Source of the DNA: Jiangella mangrovi
GTDB lineage: Bacteria; Actinomycetota; Actinomycetes; Jiangellales; Jiangellaceae
Direction: 5' to 3'
Length of the DNA stretch: 64,000 nucleotides
NCBI RefSeq assembly: GCF_014204975.1
Contig: NZ_JACHMM010000001.1
Location: 6,696,037 to 6,760,036 of the forward strand
Shown here piece after piece: positions 1 through 6,392 of the stretch. Both the position numbers and the translations under genes were made by a program. How positions within the stretch are numbered: position 1 is the first letter of the stretch; the number at the start of each line of letters is the position of its first letter. Under the pieces are notes generated by a model. It worked only from the letters and a program-made list of their open reading frames with translations. It was not told where the DNA came from and searched no databases.

Positions 1-35
1 TCGCGCTGTGGAGTGACGACGGCGCCGGCCGCCGG

Positions 36-79
36 TCGCGACGGCGTCAGCCTGCGGTCGCGACGGCGTCAGCCTGCGG
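36..79. repeat. Perfect 22-bp tandem duplication at a gene's 3' end
   Basis: Two perfect head-to-tail copies of a 22-bp unit (36-57 and 58-79) with core GACGGCGTCAGCCTGCGG. The second copy contains the stop codon of the minus-strand gene ending at 69. A near-identical stretch (GACGGGGTCAGCCTGCGGTC) recurs at 4671-4690, again over the stop codon of a minus-strand gene. It could be a short 3'-end repeat or replication slippage. No function is visible. Confidence 0.7.
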
Positions 80-1166
80 TCTCGATGCGCACCTCCCGGG
101 CTCCGGCGAGGGTCCTGACCACGTCGGCATCGGACTGGATCGCCGGGTGGCCGGCCCAGCCGGGCGGGAGCGCGACGAACGGGGTCGCCGTCAGCGTGAG
201 CCGGTTGCCGCTGGTGCGCCGCCGCCAGGTCGCCGCGATCTCGCCGTCGTGCAGCACGATGCCGGGGTTGGCCGCCGCCGCCCAGAGCTGCTTGCGCCGG
301 GCGGCGTCGGGCAGGACGAGCTCGCGGTCGGCCAGCTCGGTGAGCGGGTCGTAGGGGCCGAGCAGCCGCAGCTCGCCGGGCGCCGGCGGGTCGTCGAGGG
401 CGGCGAGGTCGGCGGTGAGGACGGCGCCCGCCCGGCCGCCGGCGTCGACCTCGGACAGCTCGGACTCGACGAGCGCCCACCAGTCCCTGGCCGCCGCCGG
501 GGTGAGCGACAGCCAGCTGGCCAGGTGGGCCGGGCGCACCGGGCCGGCGACGTGGACGTAGCGGCGGACCAGCTCGGCCCGCGCGCCCGCGGCGTCGACC
601 GCGTGCTCTCCGTCCGCGGGCGCCCGGCGGAACCGGAACACCCGGGCCGACTCGACCTCGGCGACGAGCCGCGCCTGCAGCGTCGCGTACCGGAACAGCG
701 CGTCCTGGACGTGGTGGACGCCGCAGCCCGCGCACCACGGCGCGAGGGCCGGCGCGACCCGCGGCGAGACCGCCCCGGACAGCTCGCCCTTGGTGCGCGC
801 GTCGCCGTCGGCCATGACCTCGCGCATGACCCCGGCGACCTCGTCGACGGCCGCGCCGAAGCCGGCGCCGACCTGGGCACCGGACGGGCCGATGGCCTGC
901 GGGGCGAGCTGAGCGCCGTCGTCGATGCGCAGCGCCGCGGCCAGCAGGGCGAGGTCGTCGGCGCGGTGCAGGTGCAGGGCGGCCCGCACGGAATGGACGA
1001 GGACGCCGTCGCCCCCTCCCCCGCGCAGTGCCACCGCCAGCCGCGCCGTCGCCCCGGCCGGGTGGTCCTGGACGCCCACCGCCAGGATCGCCTCGGCACC
1101 GGCGCCGGGCCCGGAGAGGCCGGCGGCCGCCGCCCGGTAGGCGAGCACCTGCGCGCGAGTGATCAT
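69..1166 (-). CDS. Winged-helix DNA-binding domain protein (HTH_42/YcaQ-like)
   Basis: A protein of about 365 residues. The C-terminal half, with a segment like VHVAGPVRPAHLASWLSL, an LLGPYDPLTELADRELVLPD stretch and a late PGIVLHDGEIAATWRRR strand, matches the winged-helix family called HTH_42, which includes YcaQ-like DNA glycosylases and uncharacterised actinobacterial relatives. I start it at the ATG giving MITRAQVLAYRAAAAGL, the usual family N-terminus, and not at the upstream in-frame ATG at 1190, which would overlap the XRE promoter. It is divergent from the XRE regulators. Nucleic-acid binding is inferred from the family only. Confidence 0.8.
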   Translation of the reverse strand: MITRAQVLAYRAAAAGLSGPGAGAEAILAVGVQDHPAGATARLAVALRGGGGDGVLVHSVRAALHLHRADDLALLAAALRIDDGAQLAPQAIGPSGAQVGAGFGAAVDEVAGVMREVMADGDARTKGELSGAVSPRVAPALAPWCAGCGVHHVQDALFRYATLQARLVAEVESARVFRFRRAPADGEHAVDAAGARAELVRRYVHVAGPVRPAHLASWLSLTPAAARDWWALVESELSEVDAGGRAGAVLTADLAALDDPPAPGELRLLGPYDPLTELADRELVLPDAARRKQLWAAAANPGIVLHDGEIAATWRRRTSGNRLTLTATPFVALPPGWAGHPAIQSDADVVRTLAGAREVRIETAG

Positions 1167-1189
1167 GGATCCCACCTTGCCACCCGGCA

Positions 1190-1232
1190 CTGACAGCGTG
1201 GAATGCCATCCATAGTCTGTCGACCCATAGTG
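1190..1232 (+). promoter_or_regulatory. Promoter with C-box-like double operator for first XRE gene
   Basis: CATAGTCTGTCGAC (1211-1224) begins 44 bases before the GTG start at 1255. A second ATAGTG hexamer follows exactly 15 bases after the first ATAGTC, and the second box reads GACCCATAGTG (1222-1232). The 15-base period and the ATAGTCyGTnGA core match operators of restriction-modification controller proteins. TAGTCT can also serve as a -10, with CTGACA (1190-1195) as -35 at 17-bp spacing. Confidence 0.65.
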
Positions 1233-1254
1233 CCCAGCCCTCGACCGTGGACGA

Positions 1255-1524
1255 GTGTCGACGACCGAGGAGTATGCCCGTGGGCTGCGCGAGGCGTTCG
1301 CCGCGCGCCTGCAGGAGCTGCGTGACGCCGCCGAGCCCGAGCTGAGCCAGGAGGCACTGGCGATCGCCGCCGGCCTGGACCGCTCCTACGTCGGCATGCT
1401 CGAACGCGCCGAACGCACGCCGTCCATCTTCGTCGTGCACCTGCTGGCGGAGGCGCTGGGGCGGCCCGCGCGTGATCTTCTGCCCGCCCACCCGCCGCCC
1501 GTTCTGCCCGGAGTGCCGGAATAA
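1255..1524 (+). CDS. Small XRE-family regulator, C-protein-like (1 of 3)
   Basis: An 89-residue protein that is almost entirely one helix-turn-helix domain (about residues 15-75): ELSQEALAIAAGLDRSYVGMLERAERTPS, then LLAEALGRPARDLL. This layout (SQExLA, x-R-Y-x-G-xx-ER, then a dimerisation helix ending in DLL) is that of controller proteins of restriction-modification systems, which bind C-boxes as dimers and regulate their own gene. The GTG start is chosen by its 44-base distance to the C-box, shared with the next two genes. No methylase or nuclease gene adjoins it. Confidence 0.8.
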   Translation: MSTTEEYARGLREAFAARLQELRDAAEPELSQEALAIAAGLDRSYVGMLERAERTPSIFVVHLLAEALGRPARDLLPAHPPPVLPGVPE

Positions 1525-1557
1525 CCGGCGCGACCCGATCCGCTGAACCGCCTCATG

Positions 1558-1584
1558 CTACTCATAGTCTGTAGATCTTGAAGC
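1558..1584 (+). promoter_or_regulatory. C-box-like operator for second XRE gene
   Basis: TACTCATAGTCTGTAGATC spans 1559-1577. The central ACTCATAGT is a perfect palindrome around CAT, and the whole fits the controller-protein consensus ACTyATAGTCyGTnGAy. The second box (1574-1584) is weak, matching about half the positions of GACTnnnAGTC. CATAGT starts 45 bases before the GTG at 1608. Confidence 0.65.
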
Positions 1585-1607
1585 GGGGCGACCCGCAGCG
1601 TAGACGG

Positions 1608-1832
1608 GTGCCACAGCCCCTCGACGACGAGCGCCGCGCCCTGAGCGCGTTCGGCACTCGCGTCCGAGAGCTCCGCCGCGAGCTGGGGCTGAGCCAGGAG
1701 GACCTCGCCGACCGCGCGAACCTCCACCGCACGTACGTCGGGTCGATCGAGCGGGGCGAACGCAACGTCGCGCTGCTCAACATCCACCGCCTCGCCAAGG
1801 CCCTGGGTGTGACCGCCCGCGATCTGCTCTGA
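1608..1832 (+). CDS. Small XRE-family regulator, C-protein-like (2 of 3)
   Basis: A 74-residue helix-turn-helix protein and the most typical controller-protein relative here: LGLSQEDLADRANLHRTYVG, SIERGERNVALLNIHRLAKA, then LGVTARDLL. The HRTYVG-SIERGERN recognition region is characteristic of C proteins. I place the start at GTG 1608, giving MPQPLDDERRALSAFG, because this restores the common operator-to-start distance. An in-frame TTG at 1578 would put the start inside the operator. It lies 83 bases after the preceding XRE gene and has its own operator, so each gene of the trio seems separately controlled. Confidence 0.85.
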   Translation: MPQPLDDERRALSAFGTRVRELRRELGLSQEDLADRANLHRTYVGSIERGERNVALLNIHRLAKALGVTARDLL

Positions 1833-1840
1833 CTGTGCTC

Positions 1841-1864
1841 TCCATAGTCTGTCGACGAACGATC
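1841..1864 (+). promoter_or_regulatory. C-box-like operator for third XRE gene
   Basis: TCCATAGTCTGTCGAC (1841-1856) is identical over 16 bases to the operator of the first XRE gene. CATAGT starts 44 bases before ATG 1887. The second box (GACGAACGATC, 1854-1864) keeps 5 of 8 GACT/AGTC positions. Confidence 0.65.
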
Positions 1865-1886
1865 ATCATGCCCCGACGGTGAGGGG

Positions 1887-2126
1887 ATGCCCGCACACGA
1901 CGACGTCAAGGCCGGCAAGGCCGACTTCCTCATGGCCTTCGGCGAGACGGCGCGCGCCCGCCGCGCGGCGCTCGGACTCACCCAGCGGCAGCTGGACGCG
2001 CGCATGGGCTATCGCGGCAAGTTCTCCGGCGGCGTCGAGCGCGGCGCCCGCAACCTCACGCTGGACAACCTCTACCTCCTGGCTGCCGCCCTGGACACCG
2101 ACCCGCGGGACCTCCTGTCGGACTAG
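1887..2126 (+). CDS. Small XRE-family regulator, divergent C-protein-like (3 of 3)
   Basis: A 79-residue helix-turn-helix protein: MAFGETARARRAALGLTQRQ, then LDARMGYRGKFSGGVERGAR and NLTLDNLYLLAAALDTDPRD. It keeps the overall controller-protein layout, but its recognition helix (GYRGKFSGG) is unlike its two neighbours (LHRTYVG, LDRSYVG), so its DNA preference may differ although its upstream site is nearly the same. The ATG is chosen for the 44-base operator distance and the GAGGGG just before it. The IS110 element begins right after its stop. Confidence 0.8.
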   Translation: MPAHDDVKAGKADFLMAFGETARARRAALGLTQRQLDARMGYRGKFSGGVERGARNLTLDNLYLLAAALDTDPRDLLSD

Positions 2127-2147
2127 ACATCCCAGGGGCGTAACTTG

Positions 2148-3371
2148 TCAAGCGGCCTCTGGTTGATCTTGGCCCCGGTGGGCCCAGGCGGTGTGTTCGT
2201 TGTAGTGGGTGTGGTGGCGTAGGCAGCCGTGCAGGATGCCGACGAGTCGGTTGCCCAGGGCGCGTAGTGCCTGGTGGTGCAGGTCCCCGGCGGCGCGGTG
2301 CTGGTCGTAGAACGCTCGGCATCCGGGGCTGGCGCTGAGTGAGCAGAATGCCCACTGGTCGATCGCGTCGTAGAGGCGGCGGTTACGAACGTGGCGGGCG
2401 AGCACGGCACGTTTCTTGCCCGAGGCGATGGTCAACGGTGACGTGCCGGCGTAGTTCTTGCGAGACTTGGCGGTGGTGTAGCGGTCGGGGTCGTCCCCGA
2501 ACTCACCGAGCACCCGGGCGCCGAGCACATCACCGAGTCCTGGCAGGGAGAGGTAGATGTCGGCGTCCGGGTGTTGCTCAAAATGGTCGTTGAGCTGGGT
2601 TTCCAGCTCGCTGATCTGCCGGTTCAACTCCACGATGATGCCGGCCGTGGCGCGGGTGGTCGCAGCGAACGCGGCCGTCACCGGGCCGGGCGCGGTGAGC
2701 TGTTCGGTGCGTAGCGCGGCCTGGATCTGCGCCGCCCGCTGGTCCAGGTTGCGGCGCCGCCCGGCGTGCTTGAGCGCGGAACGGATCGCACCGATCGTCA
2801 GCCGGGCGCCGTCGGCTGGAGCCGGGGCACGGCCCAGCACCGCCAACGCGTCACGATCATGCAGGTCGTCGAAGGCCTGCAGGGCGGCCGGGTAGTACTC
2901 CCGCAACGCCGAGCGCAGCGCGTTGGTGTGCTTGTTCCGCGCCCAGATCAGGCTCTGGTGGGTGCGGGCGAGCACCTTGATCGCCTCGGCCTGGCCAGTG
3001 TCGCCGGCGACCGGGCGGTGGTTGTGCCGATCGGTGCGGACCAGATCGGCCAGAAGCTTGGCATCCCCGGCATCGGACTTGGCACCGGACACATGGTGGC
3101 GGTCGCGGTAACGGGTCACCGCCAGCGGGTTGATCGCATACACCTGGTAGCCGGCCGCGGTCAGCGCGTCGACCCACAGGCCCCGGTCGATCTCGATCCC
3201 GATCACCACGTCGCCCGGCTCGTCGGCATACCCGGCGATCAGCTCGTGCAGCCCGCCGATGCCCGCCAGCCCCTCGGGAAGCCGCCGCGACGCCAACCGG
3301 GTCCCGCCCTCGTCCATGACATGCACGTCGTGGTGGTCCTCGGCCCAGTCATCACCCACGAAGATCATCAC
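2148..3371 (-). CDS. IS110-family DEDD transposase/recombinase
   Basis: A 407-residue protein of typical IS110 length. The N-terminal RuvC-like domain has D near residue 7 (FVGDDWAEDHHDV), E in VIGIEIDRG and the paired D of GAKSDAGDAKLLADL, giving the DEDD set. The C-terminal Transposase_20 domain has SLPGLGDVLGARVLGEFGD and YAGTSPLTIASGKKRAVL with the conserved serine region. It looks intact. It lies between the XRE trio and an SDR gene, opposite to both. IS110 enzymes use a bridge RNA from the element's non-coding end to choose target and donor. Confidence 0.95.
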   Translation of the reverse strand: MMIFVGDDWAEDHHDVHVMDEGGTRLASRRLPEGLAGIGGLHELIAGYADEPGDVVIGIEIDRGLWVDALTAAGYQVYAINPLAVTRYRDRHHVSGAKSDAGDAKLLADLVRTDRHNHRPVAGDTGQAEAIKVLARTHQSLIWARNKHTNALRSALREYYPAALQAFDDLHDRDALAVLGRAPAPADGARLTIGAIRSALKHAGRRRNLDQRAAQIQAALRTEQLTAPGPVTAAFAATTRATAGIIVELNRQISELETQLNDHFEQHPDADIYLSLPGLGDVLGARVLGEFGDDPDRYTTAKSRKNYAGTSPLTIASGKKRAVLARHVRNRRLYDAIDQWAFCSLSASPGCRAFYDQHRAAGDLHHQALRALGNRLVGILHGCLRHHTHYNEHTAWAHRGQDQPEAA

Positions 3372-3640
3372 ATCGCCTCAGCCCTCTCGATGTCGTGACA
3401 CAGGTCGGAGCCACGAGGGCCTCGGCGGCGACCTAATGGATCAGTGCTCGCACGGCACGACACCCCATCAGCGCTACGACAGCCCTCACCGACCGGCCGG
3501 GGCACGATCTAGCCCTAGGAATCAACCATCTCCGAGGCGTGGCAGTGCTCACCGGCCGGCGGCTCGACGACCAGCCTTCCCATCGACGCACAACAGCCAA
3601 CGCAGAAACGCCGGTCGATCCCCATTAGGGCGTGCTCCGT
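3372..3640 (-). other. IS110 non-coding end, possible bridge RNA locus
   Basis: About 270 bases without a gene lie between the transposase start and the next gene's promoter. In the IS110 subgroup the bridge RNA is transcribed from the non-coding end preceding the transposase gene, and the length fits. I could not fold it by hand into the two-loop structure, so this rests on position only. Confidence 0.35.
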
Positions 3641-3645
3641 GCGGC

Positions 3646-3676
3646 TTGACTTCGAGCGCACTCGAATTCGTAGCGT
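3646..3676 (+). promoter_or_regulatory. MerR-type promoter (19-bp spacer, dyad operator)
   Basis: TTGACT (3646-3651) and TAGCGT (3671-3676) are 19 bp apart. The spacer region holds the perfect inverted repeat TTCGAG-CGCA-CTCGAA (3651-3666). An overlong spacer with a dyad inside is the mark of MerR-family activation. The start codon begins 7 bases after the -10, so the transcript is probably leaderless. No MerR gene is in the window. Confidence 0.75.
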
Positions 3677-3682
3677 CGAAGC

Positions 3683-4669
3683 ATGACCATCGAGCAACAA
3701 CACCCGATCGGCACCGGGTTCGGCGCCCACACGACCGCCACCGAGGTCCTGGCCGGGCTCGACCTGTCCGGGCGCGTCGCGATCGTCACCGGCGGCTACT
3801 CGGGCCTCGGCCTCGAGACCACCCGCGCGCTCGCCGCGGCCGGCGCGCACGTCGTCGTGCCGGCGCGGCGACCGGACCACGCCCGCGAGGCCCTGGCCGG
3901 CCTCGGCGGCTCAGGCACCGGCTCCGTCGAGGTCGACGAGCTCGACCTGGGCGATCTCGAGAGCGTCCGCGGGTTCGCCGAGCGGTTCCTCGCGTCTGGC
4001 CGCGGCCTCGACACCGTCATCGACAGCGCGGGAATCATGGCCTGCCCCGAGACGCGCGTCGGGCCGGGCTGGGAGGCGCAGTTCGCCACCAACCACCTCG
4101 GGCACTTCGCGCTGGTCAACCGGCTCTGGCCGGCCCTGTCCGCCGGCGGCGGCGCCCGGGTCGTGTCGGTCTCGTCCCGCGGCCACCACCGCTCGCCGAT
4201 CCGCTGGGACGACGTGCAGTTCGAGACCCGGTACGACAAGTGGCTCGCGTACGGGCAGGCCAAGACCGCGAACGTGCTGTTCGCCGTCCACCTCGACACC
4301 CTCGGCAAGGACGCCGGGGTGCGGGCGTTCGCGCTGCACCCGGGCGGCATCCTGACGCCGTTGCAGCGCCACCTGCCGAGGGAGGAGATGGTCGGCTACG
4401 GCTGGATCGACGAGGCCGGCAACCCGCTCGGGCAGGGCTTCAAGACGCCGGAGCAGGGCGCGGCGACGCAGGTCCTCGCGGCGACGTCGCCCCAGCTCGA
4501 CGGCCTGGGCGGCCTCTACCTCGAGGACTGCGACGTCGCCGGTCCGGCCGCCGGTGAGGGCGCCACCGCCAGCGGGGTGAAGGACTACGCCGTCGACCCC
4601 GAGCAGGCGGCCCGGCTGTGGTCGCTCTCGGCCATCCTCACCGGCGTCGACGCCCTCGCCACCATCTGA
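3683..4669 (+). CDS. Short-chain dehydrogenase/reductase (retinol-dehydrogenase-like)
   Basis: A 328-residue classical SDR. The nucleotide-binding motif is VTGGYSGLGLETTRALA (about residue 35), the NNAG motif is replaced by DSAGIM, and the active-site YGQAK follows a VVSVSSRGHH strand. Length and the NHLGHFALVNRLWP segment resemble the retinol-dehydrogenase/protochlorophyllide-reductase-like SDRs. It probably uses NADP(H), since ARRPDHAR after the second strand offers arginines to a 2'-phosphate. The substrate is unknown. It has no obvious partner genes, and the MerR-type promoter suggests induction by a small electrophilic or toxic molecule. Confidence 0.85.
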   Translation: MTIEQQHPIGTGFGAHTTATEVLAGLDLSGRVAIVTGGYSGLGLETTRALAAAGAHVVVPARRPDHAREALAGLGGSGTGSVEVDELDLGDLESVRGFAERFLASGRGLDTVIDSAGIMACPETRVGPGWEAQFATNHLGHFALVNRLWPALSAGGGARVVSVSSRGHHRSPIRWDDVQFETRYDKWLAYGQAKTANVLFAVHLDTLGKDAGVRAFALHPGGILTPLQRHLPREEMVGYGWIDEAGNPLGQGFKTPEQGAATQVLAATSPQLDGLGGLYLEDCDVAGPAAGEGATASGVKDYAVDPEQAARLWSLSAILTGVDALATI

Positions 4670-4688
4670 CGACGGGGTCAGCCTGCGG

Positions 4689-5360
4689 TCAGTGCCAATC
4701 GAGGCGCTCCCAGCGCTCGAGGGCGCCCTGACGGGTGTCGGCGAGCGCGGGGCTGCGCAGGTCGGCCACGTGCACGCCGTCCCAGAGCCGGAACCCGAGC
4801 TCCTCGAGCACCGCGGTCCGCCGCGCCCTCCGCCGCTCGGCCACGCGTTCGCGGGCGGCCCGGCCGAGTCCGGTGGTGTGCGGCCGGCCGGGCACGGCGG
4901 GCGCCGCCCGCGCCACCCGGAACGCGGCGAGCCGGGCCAGCGGCAGGAAGGCGCCGAGCGCACCGGCCAGCAGGACGGGGCCGAGCCCGTGCCCGCGCCA
5001 GGCGGCGGCGAGCTCGTAGCGGCGCACGACCACCACCCGCGGCGGTCCGTCGCCGACCCAGGCCTCGAGCTCGGGCAGCAGGCGTCCGCCGTCGTCGTCG
5101 ACCACATGGGCGAGGAAACCGGGCGCCCACTCCCCCAGCACGACGGCGTCGAGGGCCACCCGGCCGCGCCGAAGGTCGGCGACGGTGACGGACAGGTCGG
5201 CGACGTGGCGCACCTCGGGGGCGCACAGGCCGAGCTCGGAGACGGCGGCGGTGACCTCCCACGCCTCGGGCCGGAGCTCGTCGTCGGGTTGCCACCAGGC
5301 ACGGCGTTGCAGCACGGTCAGCTCGACGGACATCGGGTTGGCCGGTGGGGCGCTGAGCAC
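4689..5360 (-). CDS. GNAT-like protein (tandem paralogue B)
   Basis: About 223 residues from the GTG at 5360, or 214 from the ATG at 5333. RRYELAAAWRGHGLGPVLLA is an acetyl-CoA-binding loop like GNAT motif A (R-x-x-G-x-G/A), after VVVVRRYEL and before LEELGFRLWDGV. It is a clear paralogue of the gene just upstream in the same direction: both have ANPMS[VI]EL, a WW near residue 22, a VADL strand and the A-WRG-GL-P-L loop. The upstream GTG is preferred because the homology reaches through ANP before the internal ATG. Substrate unknown. Confidence 0.7.
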   Translation of the reverse strand: MLSAPPANPMSVELTVLQRRAWWQPDDELRPEAWEVTAAVSELGLCAPEVRHVADLSVTVADLRRGRVALDAVVLGEWAPGFLAHVVDDDGGRLLPELEAWVGDGPPRVVVVRRYELAAAWRGHGLGPVLLAGALGAFLPLARLAAFRVARAAPAVPGRPHTTGLGRAARERVAERRRARRTAVLEELGFRLWDGVHVADLRSPALADTRQGALERWERLDWH

Positions 5361-5377
5361 GGTCGTGGGCCCGCCCC

Positions 5378-6028
5378 TCACTGGTCCAGGTCGCTGTAGG
5401 GGCCCCAGCGCTCGAGGGGTTCGAGGCTGGCGTCGGTGAGCGCCGTGTTGCGGAGGTCGACCACGTACACCCCGCGCCACAGGTAGAAGCCGATGCGCTC
5501 GAGCAGCGCGCCGAGCCGCAGGCAGGTGAGCTCGGCGGACACGCGGTCGCCCGCGACCCCGAAGAAGTCGGCCGGCGAGATGCGGCAGACCGCCAGCCGT
5601 GCGGTGGCGGCGAACCGTTCGAGGCTGGCCGCGATGAGCGGTCCGGCCAGGCCGAAACCGCGCCACGCGGGCGCGAGCTCGAACCGGCGCAGGATCACCA
5701 TGCGCGGCAGGCCGTCACTGATCTGGTCGTCCAGCTCGGCGACCAGGGTCCCCTCGGCGAGGTCGAGGACGGTCTCGGCGATGAACTCGAGGGCCCACTC
5801 GCCGAGCTCGACGCTGTCGAGGAGGTTGCGGTCGCCGTTGAGGTCGGCGACCGCGAGGGAGAAGTCGCCCACGTGACGGTGCTCGGGGCGGCAGAGGTCG
5901 AGGTTCCACACGTCCGCGGAAACGTGCCAGTGTTCGGGGAGGTCATCTTCGTCGACCGTCTGCCACCACAGCATCCTGTGGGTCACGCTCAGTTCGATCG
6001 ACATCGGGTTCGCGGGAAGGTCAGCCAT
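5378..6028 (-). CDS. GNAT-like protein (tandem paralogue A)
   Basis: A 216-residue protein starting at ATG 6028, behind a GAGGTG ribosome-binding site. RFELAPAWRGFGLAGPLIAA is the GNAT-type coenzyme A loop, and the end (LLERIGFYLWRGVYVVDLRN) parallels its paralogue (ELGFRLWDGVHVADLRS). Only 17 bases separate it from paralogue B, so the two are probably co-transcribed and arose by tandem duplication. The family is otherwise uncharacterised to me, and acetyltransferase activity is an inference from the loop. Confidence 0.7.
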   Translation of the reverse strand: MADLPANPMSIELSVTHRMLWWQTVDEDDLPEHWHVSADVWNLDLCRPEHRHVGDFSLAVADLNGDRNLLDSVELGEWALEFIAETVLDLAEGTLVAELDDQISDGLPRMVILRRFELAPAWRGFGLAGPLIAASLERFAATARLAVCRISPADFFGVAGDRVSAELTCLRLGALLERIGFYLWRGVYVVDLRNTALTDASLEPLERWGPYSDLDQ

Positions 6029-6392
6029 TCCGGTCACCTCGCTCGCACGACATGGTTCGCAGGGCGGGTTGTCCGGCTGGCCCGGGGTCACAGCCGACAG
6101 GGCGGTCACGAGCGGCGTCGAACACCTGGACCACCTCGTTCGAGATGGGCGGGCGAGCTCCAACTCCTGATCAGCCATTGTCCTACGGCGCTGACTATGT
6201 GCAACCCGACTGCTCATGACGCAGCCGGCCGAACCGGGCCGAATACCGGATGCCACCAGTGGTGCATCGTGCGAACTCATGGAAAATGCTACTCATTGTC
6301 TGTCGACTCGAAGTCTGCCACAAGACTCGCCGAAATGACGGCTCGACAGCCGAATTCCGGCTGCGACATCTCATCGCCGCCCGGGCCGCGGA
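6029..6392. other. Gene-free stretch with orphan double C-box
   Basis: There is no supported gene in these 364 bases. The notable content is the double C-box at 6290-6315. A plus-strand peptide frame near 6340-6420 reads EFRLRHLIAARAADYDALSR, which looks like the first helices of an XRE domain but runs into the 3' end of the opposing gene and is not a complete gene. This might be a decayed regulator, with low certainty. Confidence 0.5.
6290..6315 (+). promoter_or_regulatory. Orphan double C-box-like operator
   Basis: TACTCATTGTC (6290-6300) is followed by GACTCGAAGTC (6305-6315). The second is a perfect GACT-nnn-AGTC palindrome and the first differs from it only slightly. The period between hexamers is 15 bases, as in controller-protein operators. 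An ATG lies at 6335, about the same distance as for the XRE trio, but opens only a 23-codon frame. Confidence 0.6.

Larger units (their letters stand above)
2127..3640 (-). mobile_element. IS110-family insertion sequence (ends approximate)
   Basis: The element holds one transposase gene on the minus strand plus about 270 bases of non-coding DNA before it. IS110 elements lack terminal inverted repeats and make little or no target duplication, so exact ends cannot be read from one sequence. The limits given are the stop of the upstream XRE gene and the start of the next gene's promoter. Confidence 0.6.

Noticed and set aside
1190-2126. A complete restriction-modification system around the C-like regulators
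   Set aside because: No DNA methyltransferase motifs or endonuclease-like gene are found on either strand nearby.
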